Shown piece by piece: positions 39,011 through 49,457 of a DNA stretch of 64,000 nucleotides. The notes beneath the pieces were generated by a model. The model worked only from the letters and a program-made list of their open reading frames with translations. It made no database searches and was not told the origin of the DNA. The stretch covers positions 60,434-124,433 of the forward strand of contig CAJIYR010000005.1 of the NCBI GenBank assembly GCA_905181735.1, in the 5' to 3' direction. Positions within the stretch are counted from its first letter, which is position 1. The number at the start of each line of letters is the position of its first letter. Position numbers and translations under genes: made by a program. The DNA is from an uncultured Hyphomicrobiales bacterium. Its GTDB lineage: Bacteria > Pseudomonadota > Alphaproteobacteria > Rhizobiales > TMED25.

Positions 39011-40388
39011 ACTGCTCTCTATATTTTCTTATTATGTATATTGATAAGATATTTAATCCTAAGGTAATAATAAATAGCGTAAACCCTAATGCAAAAGCTG
39101 CCAATGTTTTGGCGCTATCAAACTCTTGATCCCCTACAAGCAAAACAACTATTTGAACTGTGACTGCAGTTACAGATTCAAACGGGTTGGCGGTTAGATT
39201 TGCAGCCACACCTGCCGCCATAACAACAATCATAGTTTCTCCTATAGCTCTTGATACAGCTAATAATATAGCGCTAACGATTCCCGGTAGAGCTGCAGGT
39301 AATATAACCTTCTTAACAGTCTCTGATTTTGTTGAGCCTAATGCAGCCGAGCCTTCTCGTAGACTTTGGGGAACTGCGTTAATAACATCATCTGATAGGG
39401 ATGATATTAACGGTATAATCATTATCCCCATAACAAGGCCAGCTGCTAACGCAGATTCGGATGATAATGTTAGACCGATATCAGCGCCTTTATCCCTTAG
39501 GAATGGAGCAACAGTTAGAGCTGCAAAAAAACCGTAAACTACCGTCGGAATTCCAGCTAATATTTCTAATGCAGGCTTTGCTATCGAACGTAAAGTATTT
39601 GATGCATATTCTGAAAGATAGACAGCAGTCATGAGACCAATTGGGACCGCTACAACCATTGCTATAACGGTGATCATGAGAGTACCAGCAAATAATGGAA
39701 CGGCGCCAAATAAACCTTCGTTAGCTACTTGATCTGCTCTTAAAGCTATCTGTGGGCTCCATTTTAATCCGAATAAAAAGTCTGCTATATTTATAATTTC
39801 AAAAAACCGTATTGTTTCCACTACAAGAGATAAAATAATTCCAACTGTTGTTAGAATGGCGATTAAGGAAGCAAGTATCATTATTGATTTAACTATGACT
39901 TCAACATTAAACCTTGCATTAAATCTTATCGTTATTTTTTTTCTTGCATATAAGAAAGCTGCTGCTGATCCTAGGCATGATAATATAATATATATTTTTT
40001 TTGAAACAGTTTGGATATATAAATAATAGTCAGATATATAGTTAACCTCTTCACTTAAGTTACCTGCGATTAAAACGCCATTTGAGAGAGCTATAACTTG
40101 AGATTTTAATATTTTTAACTCATCAATACCTAATTGACCAAAAATATAAATTATTTTAATTGTTAGAAGTTCATCAATAATATTTGGTGAAATAACAATC
40201 CAAAGAGATAAAAAAATTATCGATGGTAGGATTAGGTATAAAGATATAAAAGCACCGTGATAGGTGTCTTTTGAATGTTGTTTTTCTGTTGATGTGGATG
40301 TTTTGTTTTTTATAAAATTTCTTCCATAGAAATACGAAGAAATCGAAAGAAGCATAATTATAATCATGTATATGTTTATTATGCTCAT
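39003..40388 (-). CDS. pstC: Phosphate ABC transporter permease PstC (long form)
   Basis: Partner permease of PstA. 461 aa with an extended N-terminal membrane part (two or three helices before residue 170) and a C-terminal core with GLMTAVYLSEYA, PALEILAGIPTVVYGFFA, EGSAALGSTKSETVKKVILPAALPGIVSAILLAVSRAIGETMIV (EAA loop). The gap to pstS (40389-40474) holds a hairpin terminator, so pstC is probably expressed below pstS. Confidence 0.95.
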   Translation of the reverse strand: MSIINIYMIIIMLLSISSYFYGRNFIKNKTSTSTEKQHSKDTYHGAFISLYLILPSIIFLSLWIVISPNIIDELLTIKIIYIFGQLGIDELKILKSQVIALSNGVLIAGNLSEEVNYISDYYLYIQTVSKKIYIILSCLGSAAAFLYARKKITIRFNARFNVEVIVKSIMILASLIAILTTVGIILSLVVETIRFFEIINIADFLFGLKWSPQIALRADQVANEGLFGAVPLFAGTLMITVIAMVVAVPIGLMTAVYLSEYASNTLRSIAKPALEILAGIPTVVYGFFAALTVAPFLRDKGADIGLTLSSESALAAGLVMGIMIIPLISSLSDDVINAVPQSLREGSAALGSTKSETVKKVILPAALPGIVSAILLAVSRAIGETMIVVMAAGVAANLTANPFESVTAVTVQIVVLLVGDQEFDSAKTLAAFALGFTLFIITLGLNILSIYIIRKYREQYD

Positions 40389-40419
40389 CTATAAAACCTA
40401 TAATTAATTTATTATAAAA

Positions 40420-40454
40420 ATATTCTCCTGTTTAATATTTAAACAGGAGAATAT
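40420..40454 (-). terminator. Hairpin attenuator between pstS and pstC
   Basis: A perfect 16-bp inverted repeat (ATATTCTCCTGTTTAA and its complement) with a 3-base loop lies 20 bases past the pstS stop, followed on the minus strand by TTTTAT. It resembles an intrinsic terminator or a 3'-end-protecting stem that makes pstS mRNA more abundant than pstCAB. Confidence 0.85.
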
Positions 40455-40474
40455 ATCAAGATGAAAAAAAGCTA

Positions 40475-41530
40475 TTACATCTCTAATTTAGGCATATTTT
40501 TTGCAGCTGAACTATATTTAGCTCGGTCTGCAGCAGGAAGAGGGATTAGGCCTTTGTCAACCAAATAACCTTCTTCTCCATACGCATCTTCACTTGTAAA
40601 TTCTTGTGCAAAGCCTTTTAGACCTGGCACAACACCAATATGCGCTTTCTTAACATAGAAGAACAATGAACGCGATATTGTGTATTCACCGGCAGCAATA
40701 TTTTCAAAAGTTGGTTCAACGTCATCAACGATAGCTCCCTTAATTTTATCGGAGTTTTGGTCAAGGAAACTGTAACCAAAAATACCAATTGCATCTGGAT
40801 TTGCATCGAGTTTTGATACCATTAGATTGTCATTTTCGCCTGCATCTATCCACCCACCATCTTCACGAAGACCGTGAACCGTAGCTTTCCAAGCACTGCT
40901 GTCTGTTATCTTAAGTGCACCAAGGCATTTGAATGATTTTGACCCACCTTCCATTGCTAACTCTGCGAACGCATCTCTAGTACCAGAAGTTGGTGGAGGG
41001 CCTAATACTTCAATTTTAACCGCTGGAAGCGATGACCTGATGTCACTCCATTTAATGTTTGGGTTAGAAATTAAATCGCATGAATCATCTGTTGATTTAG
41101 GACCTGGAACAACAGCCGCTACAGCAGAAAAAATTTCACCTAGTGTTAGATTAAGCTGTGGAGCAGAGTTTGCATTAGCTATCACGATGCCATCATAGCC
41201 AATAACAAATTCAGTCATATCAATACCATTTCCTTGGCATTTTTCGAATTCTGAAGATTTGATTCTTCTTGATGCATTTGTTATATCTGGATGCTCAAGT
41301 CCAATACCAGCACAAAATAATTTCAACCCACCTCCGGTACCAGTTGATTCTACGACAGGTGTTCTAATACCGTAAGCTCTTCCAAACTCTTCTGCAACAG
41401 ATGCAGAAAAAGGAAAAACGGTTGATGAACCAACTATTGAGATTTGCTCTCTAGCTTCTGTATTCATCCCAGATGACAAAAGCATAGATAATGCTATCGC
41501 ACCGAATGTTAATTTATTAAGGTGTTTCAT
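40475..41530 (-). CDS. pstS: Phosphate ABC transporter substrate-binding protein PstS
   Basis: Periplasmic phosphate-binding protein. Signal peptide MKHLNKLTFGAIALSMLLSSGMNTEA; the mature part has ISIVGSSTVFPFSASVAEEF, VVESTGTGGGLKLFCAG, and GPPPTSGTRDAFAELAME with phosphate-binding Ser/Thr/Arg residues. 351 aa. RBS GGAGA. Preceded by a three-unit PhoB box. Confidence 0.97.
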   Translation of the reverse strand: MKHLNKLTFGAIALSMLLSSGMNTEAREQISIVGSSTVFPFSASVAEEFGRAYGIRTPVVESTGTGGGLKLFCAGIGLEHPDITNASRRIKSSEFEKCQGNGIDMTEFVIGYDGIVIANANSAPQLNLTLGEIFSAVAAVVPGPKSTDDSCDLISNPNIKWSDIRSSLPAVKIEVLGPPPTSGTRDAFAELAMEGGSKSFKCLGALKITDSSAWKATVHGLREDGGWIDAGENDNLMVSKLDANPDAIGIFGYSFLDQNSDKIKGAIVDDVEPTFENIAAGEYTISRSLFFYVKKAHIGVVPGLKGFAQEFTSEDAYGEEGYLVDKGLIPLPAADRAKYSSAAKNMPKLEM

Positions 41531-41624
41531 TTACGTCTCCATTGTTAATATTAAACTTCGCACTGATACCGACCTTCACTATCAATTGCTTGGTTAACAT
41601 ATGCATCGGATATTTTAAGAATGT

Positions 41625-41653
41625 GTGACAAAAATGTGACAAAAATGTGACAA
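41625..41653 (-). promoter_or_regulatory. PhoB box, three direct repeats upstream of pstS
   Basis: On the minus strand TTGTCAC occurs three times at an exact 11-base period (plus-strand GTGACAA at 41625-41631, 41636-41642, 41647-41653), separated by CATT/ATTT-type AT spacers. This is the Pho-box layout (7-bp repeats, 4-bp spacers). The array lies 95 bases upstream of the pstS start and just after phoR. Confidence 0.92.
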
Positions 41654-41665
41654 GTTATTTTGCAG

Positions 41666-42691
41666 TCAACTTATACACGGAAGATTTATAGAGAAAGTTG
41701 TTTTTTTATTAGGTGTACTTTCTATAAATAGCTCACCGTCATGCCTATACATTATATGCTTTACTATCGCAAGCCCTAGACCTGTCCCTCCAACTGTTCT
41801 GGAGCGATCTTTATCAACTCGATAAAATCTTTCAGTTAATCTCGGTAAGTGTTCTTCTGAAACACCTGTTCCTTCGTTTGAAATGCTTATTGTTATTGTA
41901 TTAAGTTTGTTATCATTTTTTTTATAACTAACATCTATAGAAATCGTCTTATTCTCAGGGGAGTATTTGATTGCATTGTCTATTAAATTATTAAATACCT
42001 GTGTTATCTCATCGAAGTCACCTCTGATTTTATATTTAAAGGTATTTTTTGATTCTGTATTCAATTTAACTTCTATCCTTTTCTCTTTAAGTCTTATCTC
42101 CATAGTTGATAGAACTATATTTAAATTTTCTAGAATATCTATCTCATCTACCGGTTTTATATAAGCGTTAATTTCAAGTTTAGATAATGACAGTAGGTCA
42201 TCTAATATGCGAGACATCCGATTAGCTTCGTCTTGCATAATCTTTAAAAAATGATTGGATTTATCTTTTGGAACTTCTTGTGTTTGTAGTGTCTCTATGA
42301 ATCCGATAATGCTTGTTAACGGAGATCTTAATTCATGGCTAACATTAGCAATAAACTCTTTCCTCACGTTTTCAAAAGCTTCTCTTTGACTGTAATCAGC
42401 AATTTTTAATGCGGTAGCTTTTTCCGTTAAAGGGATAATGGTAATTACGTATGTTTGTATGGTATTGCCTTGATGGATGTACTCGAATATTTTTGGTTTT
42501 TTTTCAATATTTATTAAATCAATTAGCTGGGGTGCTCTTATAAAATTATATATAGGATTGGATAATATCCTTTCACCAAAATAAGATAGAGCCTTTGGGT
42601 TTGCGTACATTACATTAGCATCTAAATCTAATAAAATAAGACCTTCATCTAATTCTTTTGATATTATCTCAATGTCAACAGGACTCGTCAA
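41666..42691 (-). CDS. phoR: Phosphate regulon sensor histidine kinase, PhoR-like, without membrane segments
   Basis: Sensor kinase partner of PhoB. 341 aa: N-terminal PAS-like domain (about 8-100, GLILLDLDANVMYANPKAL), HisKA with phosphoacceptor His119 in NVSHELRSPLTSI, and a HATPase_c domain with QVFNNLIDNAIKYSPEN (N box), ISNEGTGVSEEHL (G1) and RTVGGTGLGLAIVKHI (G2). No transmembrane helix is present, unlike E. coli PhoR. The start is a TTG with AAAGGA about 8 bases before it; stop codons upstream and parE ending 40 bases away leave no room for a longer N-terminus. Confidence 0.9.
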   Translation of the reverse strand: MTSPVDIEIISKELDEGLILLDLDANVMYANPKALSYFGERILSNPIYNFIRAPQLIDLINIEKKPKIFEYIHQGNTIQTYVITIIPLTEKATALKIADYSQREAFENVRKEFIANVSHELRSPLTSIIGFIETLQTQEVPKDKSNHFLKIMQDEANRMSRILDDLLSLSKLEINAYIKPVDEIDILENLNIVLSTMEIRLKEKRIEVKLNTESKNTFKYKIRGDFDEITQVFNNLIDNAIKYSPENKTISIDVSYKKNDNKLNTITISISNEGTGVSEEHLPRLTERFYRVDKDRSRTVGGTGLGLAIVKHIMYRHDGELFIESTPNKKTTFSINLPCIS

Positions 42692-42731
42692 CTGAATGAT
42701 CCTTTTATAATTTTTTATTGCACTCTAAATA

Positions 42732-44765
42732 CTAAAGATTTTTAAAGTTAGCATACTTTTGAATAAAATTAAATCTTGCTTCGGGTTTATTTCCCATTAA
42801 TTCTTCAACAGCCTGTATATTATCCTCGTCTTCGTACATGTTAATATCAATTAACAGCAGTTCTCTTTTTTCAGGGTCCATTGTAGTTTCTTTTAATTGA
42901 GCCGGCATCATCTCTCCTAACCCTTTAAACCTAGAGACGTCAATTTTTGATTTATTGTTGAATTGTTTTTTTATAATTTCTTCCCTATCTATCTCATCTT
43001 TTGCATATATTACTTTACCTCCTTGTGATAATTTAAATAGAGGTGGAACAGCAAGATAAAGATGTTTGTTTTCAATTAGTTGTTTCATTTCTTTGAAAAA
43101 AAATGTCATAAGTAATGCTGAAATATGAGCGCCATCTACATCTGCATCTGTCATAATAATAATCTTTTCATACCTTAGATTATCTTCAATGTAATACTCA
43201 CCGCTTCCGCATCCCAATGCTAAAACTAGGTCTGATAATTGTTGATTTTGGTTGTATTTTTGTGAAGAAGCATTTGCAACATTCAATATTTTTCCTCTTA
43301 GAGGCAAGATAGCTTGATTTTTTCTATTTCTTGCTTGCTTTGCTGATCCTCCTGCAGAATCTCCTTCTACTATAAACAGCTCTGTCCCTTCCGGAGAATT
43401 GTTTGAACAATCTGATAATTTTCCTGGAAGTCTTAATTTTTTAGTAGCTGATTTTCTGCTTATTTCACGTTCATTTTTTCTTTTTATACGCTCCTCTGCT
43501 ATATTGGTCAGCCATTCTAGGAGCCTCAAAGAGTCCTTAGGTGACTGAACAAGCCAGTGATCTATATGATCACCAACAATTTTATCTACAAGCTTATAAG
43601 CGTCTTGGGATGCAAGTTTTTCTTTTGTTTGCCCTTGAAATTCTGGCTCGTTTATAAATATGGATAGTATCCCTGAAGTTGAGCTAACAATATCATCTAG
43701 GGTCAGTAGCTGAGATCTTTTGTAGCTTATAAGGTCGCCGTATTTTTTAAGACCCTTTAAAAGAACATTTTTTAATGAATTTTCATGTGTTCCGCCATTT
43801 ATTGTAGGTATTGTGTTGCAAAAAGATTTAATTGTACCTGATTGCCTTTCAAGCCATACTATTGACCATTCAACACTATATTGACTTTCATTTTTATGCT
43901 TGCCGTGGAATATGCTGTTTATTATTTTTTCATCATTAGCGTATGTTTTTTCGATATAATCATTTAGCCCATTGGGAAAATGAATAATTTCTTCTTTTGG
44001 AATGCTGTCATCAATTGAATCGGATTTGTTTTTCCAATTTATTTTAATTCCAGCAAAAAGATAAGCTTTGGATTTGGTTGCTTCGTATATTACAGAAGGA
44101 TCAAAGACTGTGGTTTCTTTGAAAATTTCTTTATCTGGGACAAACCTAATGGTAGTTCCTCTTTTTTTAGATGCCTTTCCTATGCAAACAAGTTTTGATA
44201 AAGGAATTCCTTTTGAATATTCTTGATAATATGTTTTTCCATCTCGAGTTACCGTTACTTCTAAGTGCTCAGATAAAGCATTAACAACTGATATTCCTAC
44301 TCCATGAAGGCCACCGGATGTTTGATAACTGTTTGAATTAAATTTTCCGCCGGCATGTAAAGTAGTAAATATAACCTCAAGTGCCGTTTGGTCTGGTTTT
44401 TTTGGATGAGGGTCTATCGGTATGCCTCTTCCGTTATCTGATACTGAAACGCTGTTATCTTTTTCAATAGTTATTTCAATTAAATCGGCGTGGCCAGACA
44501 CAACCTCATCCATGCAATTATCAATAACTTCGGAGAACAAGTGGTGAAGAGATTTTTTATCTGTTCCGCCAATATACATACCTGGACGCATACGTACAGG
44601 CTCTAGCCCTTCAAGTATTTCGATACTCGTTGCATTATATTCATTTTTTTTATTATTTTTTATATTTTTTATTGATTTTGTTTTATTTTGAGGAACTACT
44701 AGGTCTTTCCGATCTGTAATGGATTGTTCATCAGTGTTTAAAATATCAAAAAGATCACTTGTCAT
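42732..44765 (-). CDS. parE: DNA topoisomerase IV subunit B
   Basis: ATPase subunit that with ParC decatenates chromosomes. 677 aa. GHKL ATPase part with EVIDNCMDEVVSGHAD, VSDNGRGIPIDPHPK, HAGGKFNSNSYQTSGGLHGVG; TOPRIM part with ELFIVEGDSAGGSAKQARNRKNQAILPLRGKILNV and IIMTDADVDGAHI. The N-terminus has a charged extension of about 45 residues before EGLEPVRMRPGMYIG. Upstream is an AT-rich inverted repeat (44819-44848). Confidence 0.95.
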   Translation of the reverse strand: MTSDLFDILNTDEQSITDRKDLVVPQNKTKSIKNIKNNKKNEYNATSIEILEGLEPVRMRPGMYIGGTDKKSLHHLFSEVIDNCMDEVVSGHADLIEITIEKDNSVSVSDNGRGIPIDPHPKKPDQTALEVIFTTLHAGGKFNSNSYQTSGGLHGVGISVVNALSEHLEVTVTRDGKTYYQEYSKGIPLSKLVCIGKASKKRGTTIRFVPDKEIFKETTVFDPSVIYEATKSKAYLFAGIKINWKNKSDSIDDSIPKEEIIHFPNGLNDYIEKTYANDEKIINSIFHGKHKNESQYSVEWSIVWLERQSGTIKSFCNTIPTINGGTHENSLKNVLLKGLKKYGDLISYKRSQLLTLDDIVSSTSGILSIFINEPEFQGQTKEKLASQDAYKLVDKIVGDHIDHWLVQSPKDSLRLLEWLTNIAEERIKRKNEREISRKSATKKLRLPGKLSDCSNNSPEGTELFIVEGDSAGGSAKQARNRKNQAILPLRGKILNVANASSQKYNQNQQLSDLVLALGCGSGEYYIEDNLRYEKIIIMTDADVDGAHISALLMTFFFKEMKQLIENKHLYLAVPPLFKLSQGGKVIYAKDEIDREEIIKKQFNNKSKIDVSRFKGLGEMMPAQLKETTMDPEKRELLLIDINMYEDEDNIQAVEELMGNKPEARFNFIQKYANFKNL

Positions 44766-44818
44766 ACTAATATCTTTACTTAAATTTTCGAATCAAAATA
44801 AATTCTTATTATAATATG

Positions 44819-44848
44819 AATTATCTAATAATTAGATAATTAGATAAT
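44819..44848. repeat. AT-rich inverted and direct repeats upstream of parE
   Basis: AATTATCTAA-TAA-TTAGATAATT is a perfect 10-bp inverted repeat with a 3-base loop, followed by another ATTAGATAAT copy. It lies about 55 bases upstream of the parE start. It could be an operator or a mRNA hairpin. Confidence 0.6.
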
Positions 44849-44894
44849 ATTTTTTTAGTTAAGTAAAAATTTTTAGATATTTAATTTAGTTAAA

Positions 44895-44926
44895 AATAAA
44901 GGGGGCTTAGACTAACCCCCTTTATT
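44895..44926 (-). terminator. Intrinsic terminator of glnA
   Basis: AATAAAGGGGG pairs with CCCCCTTTATT around a TTAG/CTAA inner stem; the minus-strand reading continues TTTTTAAC. It lies 24 bases past the glnA stop, ending the glnB-glnA unit. Confidence 0.9.
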
Positions 44927-44949
44927 ATGCGTTTTTAATATAATTTAAA

Positions 44950-46359
44950 TCAAACACTATAATACATATCAAACTCAACTGGGTGAGGGGTGTGTTCGTA
45001 TCTAATAACGTCTTCCATCTTTAATTGAATGTATGCATCAATTTGGTCTTTTGAAAAGACTCCACCCTTTAACAGATAGTCATGGTCAGCCGACAAGCTT
45101 GACAAGGCTTCTCTTAAATTCGCGCATACTGTTGGTATTTTTTTCAACTCTACTTCTGGTAATTCATATAAATCCATATCCATTGGTGATCCTGGATCTA
45201 TCTTGTTTGCTATCCCATCAAGGCCAGCCATTAACATAGCTGAGAAAGCAAGATAAGGATTTGCAGTAGGATCAGGAAAGCGTATTTCTACACGTTTTGA
45301 ACTTGGAGAGCTGCCGAATGGTATGCGACATGATGCTGATCTGTTTCGTGCAGAATAAGCCAACAATACAGGGGCTTCAAATCCTGGTACTAATCTTTTG
45401 TAAGAGTTAGTCGATGGGTTTGTGAATGCATTTAATGATTTTGCGTGTTTTATTATACCACCAATATAATATAACGCTATATCAGAAAGTCCAGCATACT
45501 TGTCTCCAGCAAAAATTGGTTTTCCATCTTTCCAGATAGATTGATGCACATGCATTCCGCTGCCATTGTCTCCGTAGACAGGCTTAGGCATGAATGTTGC
45601 TGTTTTTCCATAAGCATTTGCCACCTGATGAACTACATATTTATATATCTGTTGTCCATCCGCTATCTTCGTAAGATCGTCAAATTTAATTCCAAGTTCA
45701 TGCTGAGCTGCACCAACTTCGTGATGGTGTTTTTCAGTTGTAACACCCATATCAGATAAAACACTTAACATTTCAGACCGTATATCTTGTGCCGAATCAA
45801 TTGGTGGTACAGGGAAGTATCCCCCTTTAGTTCTTGGTCTATGACCAAGATTACCCATTTCATACTCTGTTGCGCTGTTGGTAGGCAATTCTGTACAATC
45901 AACTTCAAAACCTGTTTGATAAGGGTCTGTTGCAAATTTTACGTCGTCAAAGATAAAAAATTCTGCTTCAGGGCCGAATGATGCAGTGTCACCAATACCG
46001 GTAGACTTTAGGTAACTTTCAGCTCTTTTTGCAGTCATTCTTGGGTCACGTTCGTAGCCTTCGCCACTTACAGGATCAAGTATGTCACAAAAAATCGCTA
46101 ATGTTGATTGGGCAAAAAATGGGTCAATATGCGATGTATCTGGTTCTGGCATTAACGTCATATCCGATTCATTTATTGCTTTCCAGCCTGCTATAGATGA
46201 TCCGTCAAACATAACCCCATCTGCAAATGCATCTTCATCCATTAATTTAGAATCCATTGTTAGATGTTGCATTTTTCCTCTTGTGTCAGTAAACCTTAAG
46301 TCAACAAACTTGATGTCTTCGTCTTTAATTTTTTTAATTAATTCACTTACTTTAGTCAT
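44950..46359 (-). CDS. glnA: Glutamine synthetase type I
   Basis: ATP-dependent synthesis of glutamine from glutamate and ammonia. 469 aa. Marks: [92 protein letters not shown] and [17 protein letters not shown]. Near the C-terminus it has MDLYEL, corresponding to the adenylylation loop (Tyr) of the GSI-beta group. 42 bases after glnB; the pair is the classic alphaproteobacterial glnBA operon. Confidence 0.97.
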   Translation of the reverse strand: MTKVSELIKKIKDEDIKFVDLRFTDTRGKMQHLTMDSKLMDEDAFADGVMFDGSSIAGWKAINESDMTLMPEPDTSHIDPFFAQSTLAIFCDILDPVSGEGYERDPRMTAKRAESYLKSTGIGDTASFGPEAEFFIFDDVKFATDPYQTGFEVDCTELPTNSATEYEMGNLGHRPRTKGGYFPVPPIDSAQDIRSEMLSVLSDMGVTTEKHHHEVGAAQHELGIKFDDLTKIADGQQIYKYVVHQVANAYGKTATFMPKPVYGDNGSGMHVHQSIWKDGKPIFAGDKYAGLSDIALYYIGGIIKHAKSLNAFTNPSTNSYKRLVPGFEAPVLLAYSARNRSASCRIPFGSSPSSKRVEIRFPDPTANPYLAFSAMLMAGLDGIANKIDPGSPMDMDLYELPEVELKKIPTVCANLREALSSLSADHDYLLKGGVFSKDQIDAYIQLKMEDVIRYEHTPHPVEFDMYYSV

Positions 46360-46401
46360 TTATTCACAACTCCTTATTGTTAATTAGTGATCTTAGATTT
46401 T

Positions 46402-47143
<742 letters not shown>

Positions 47144-47228
47144 GCGGGCGTGGCGGAATTGGTAGACGCGCTAGATTTAGGTTCTAGTTTCTAACGGAGT
47201 GGGGGTTCGAGTCCCTTCGCCCGCACCA
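47144..47228 (+). tRNA. tRNA-Leu (UAG)
   Basis: 85 bases with encoded CCA. Acceptor GCGGGCG pairs with CGCCCGC; D-arm TGGCGGAATTGGTAGAC is typical of Leu; anticodon loop TTTAGGT carries TAG; long variable arm (TTTCTAACGGAGT), T-arm GGGGGTTCGAGTCCC. Just upstream of tig, plus strand. Confidence 0.97.
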
Positions 47229-47260
47229 AATAATAAATACAAACAATTGGATGTCACAAT

Positions 47261-48736
47261 ATGAATGTCACAGAAATAACCTCAAAAGGTCTATCTAGAG
47301 AGCTTAAAATTGAAATTAAAAAAGATATTATTCATAATAAGTTAATGGATCGATTAGAAGAATTAAAAAAGACGATCCAATTAAAAGGCTTTAGACCAGG
47401 TAAAGTTCCTATCTCACACTTAAAAAAAACATTTACAAACCGAATAATGCCAGAGGTTGTGGAAGAAATTGTTAGAGAATCATCAACTAAAGCTGTTGAT
47501 GATAGAAAAGAAAAAGTTGCAATGCAACCAGAAATTATTTTTGGCAAAGGTGATGATAAAGAGGGAAATAATGAAGAGATAGCTCTAGTAATTAAAGGAG
47601 AGAGCGATCTCATCTATAGTCTTAAATACGAGATATTACCTGAAATAAAAAGTCCTAACTTCACTGATATTTCCATAGAAAAGCTAGTTGCATCTGTAAC
47701 AAAAAAAGACATAGATGAATCTTTAGAAAACATCAGAAAAGAACAAAAAACATTTTCTTCAAAGAAACCTACAGAAAAAGCTTCTAACGGAGATCAAGTT
47801 TCCATTGACTTTATTGGTAAGATCGATGGCGAACCTTTTGAGGGAGGTTCCGCTACTGATGCTCCACTTGTTTTAGGGAGTGGTACATTTATTCCTGGAT
47901 TCGAGGAACAACTTGTCGGAACAAAAATAGGTCAGGATGTTAAAATTGATATCAAGTTTCCGGATGATTATCAGGCTAAACATTTAGCTGGTAAGCAAGC
48001 AATATTCGAATCTGTGGTTAAAAAGATAGAACAGCCATCGGAAACTAAATTAGACGATGAATTTGCAAAGAACATTGGATTCGAGAATCTTGAAAAACTA
48101 AAAGAAGCTGTTAGTTCTCAGATTGAAAGAGATTTTGAAGAAGCTTCTAAGTCAAAATTAAAGAAATCTCTATTAGATGAGCTTGATGAAATTCTCGATT
48201 TTCCTCTTCCTACAACCATGCAAGAGTCGGAGTTCAAGAACTTATGGGCATCTTTTAAGGGTGATATAGAACAATCTGGTAAGAAATTTGAAGATGTTGT
48301 CAAAGATGAAGAGAAAACTGAAAAAGAATATAGGGCAATTTCAGACAGAAGAGTTAGACTCGGGTTATTTTTAAGTCAAGTGGCGGAAGAAAATAAGATT
48401 ACTGTATCTGATGATGAGGTTAATAAGGTGGTGTTGGAGAAAACTAGAGAATTTCCAGGTCAAGAATCGGAAGTTTTAAAGTATTATCAAGAAAATCCAA
48501 ATGCAATGAATCAAATTAGAGGTCCTATTGCTGAAGATAAAGTGATAAATTTTATAATAGAGCTTGTAAAGATTAAAGAAAAGAAGGTTACGAGAGACGT
48601 GCTCTTTGAGCATGACCACGATCACGATCACGATCATTCCAAGGAACAAAGCCCTAAAACAAAAAAAGCAACAAAAGTAACAAAAGAAAAAGTAGTTGCA
48701 AAAAAAACTTCTGCTAAAAAAGAAGAAAAGAAATAA
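47261..48736 (+). CDS. tig: Trigger factor (ribosome-associated chaperone) with His-Asp-rich tail
   Basis: Nascent-chain chaperone and peptidyl-prolyl isomerase. Ribosome-binding N-terminal domain has the signature KGFRPGKVPISHLKK; FKBP-like PPIase domain (about 170-260) has GDQVSIDFIGKIDGEPFEGG; the rest is the helical substrate cradle. 491 aa, longer than E. coli Tig (432) because of a C-terminal tail HDHDHDHDH followed by a Lys/Ala-rich stretch. The tail could bind metal; function unknown. First gene of tig-clpP-clpX-lon-hup. Confidence 0.96.
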   Translation: MNVTEITSKGLSRELKIEIKKDIIHNKLMDRLEELKKTIQLKGFRPGKVPISHLKKTFTNRIMPEVVEEIVRESSTKAVDDRKEKVAMQPEIIFGKGDDKEGNNEEIALVIKGESDLIYSLKYEILPEIKSPNFTDISIEKLVASVTKKDIDESLENIRKEQKTFSSKKPTEKASNGDQVSIDFIGKIDGEPFEGGSATDAPLVLGSGTFIPGFEEQLVGTKIGQDVKIDIKFPDDYQAKHLAGKQAIFESVVKKIEQPSETKLDDEFAKNIGFENLEKLKEAVSSQIERDFEEASKSKLKKSLLDELDEILDFPLPTTMQESEFKNLWASFKGDIEQSGKKFEDVVKDEEKTEKEYRAISDRRVRLGLFLSQVAEENKITVSDDEVNKVVLEKTREFPGQESEVLKYYQENPNAMNQIRGPIAEDKVINFIIELVKIKEKKVTRDVLFEHDHDHDHDHSKEQSPKTKKATKVTKEKVVAKKTSAKKEEKK

Positions 48737-48792
48737 GTTGTTAACTTAAAGTTGTATAATTGGATATAAATTGATTTTAAAAGGATATTGTT

Positions 48793-49431
48793 ATGGTTAA
48801 TGGTGAAAATTTAAATATGAATTTAGTTCCTATGGTTGTGGAGCAATCTAATAGAGGTGAACGTGCCTATGATATATTTTCTAGATTACTGAAGGAGAGA
48901 ATTATTTTTATTACCGGTGCAATTGATGATAATATTTCTACATTAGTTACAGCGCAACTTCTTTTTTTAGAAGCTGAGAATCCAAAAAAAGAGATTTCCA
49001 TATACATTAATTCACCTGGAGGTGTTGTGACTTCTGGTCTAGCTATATATGACACAATACAATTTATTCGTCCGCCAGTTTCAACTTTATGTATTGGGCA
49101 AGCTGCTTCAATGGGGTCATTATTACTGGCTGCCGGAAAAAAAGGTTTAAGATTTTCACTTCCGCATTCAAGGATTATGGTTCACCAACCATCTGGAGGT
49201 TTTTCAGGCCAAGCAAGTGATATAGAGAGACATGCTCTTGATATAATTAAGATTAAAAAAAGATTGAATGAACTGTATGTCAAACATACAGGCCAAGAAT
49301 ACAAAACTATAGAATCAACGCTAGATAGAGACCATTTTATGGATGCTGTAGAGGCTAAAGCATTCGGTTTAATTGATGAGGTTATTGAAACTAGGCCTGC
49401 TGATGAAATCAAGGTCACTGGTAAGGATTGA
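48793..49431 (+). CDS. clpP: ATP-dependent Clp protease proteolytic subunit
   Basis: Serine protease chamber used with ClpX. 212 aa. Catalytic Ser106 in [11 protein letters not shown], His131 in [11 protein letters not shown], and Asp in the ERDHFMDA-type region (here [19 protein letters not shown]). RBS AAGGATAT. Followed 115 bases on by clpX. Confidence 0.97.
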   Translation: MVNGENLNMNLVPMVVEQSNRGERAYDIFSRLLKERIIFITGAIDDNISTLVTAQLLFLEAENPKKEISIYINSPGGVVTSGLAIYDTIQFIRPPVSTLCIGQAASMGSLLLAAGKKGLRFSLPHSRIMVHQPSGGFSGQASDIERHALDIIKIKKRLNELYVKHTGQEYKTIESTLDRDHFMDAVEAKAFGLIDEVIETRPADEIKVTGKD

Positions 49432-49457
49432 AAAATAATCAAATTTAATTAAGGTTG

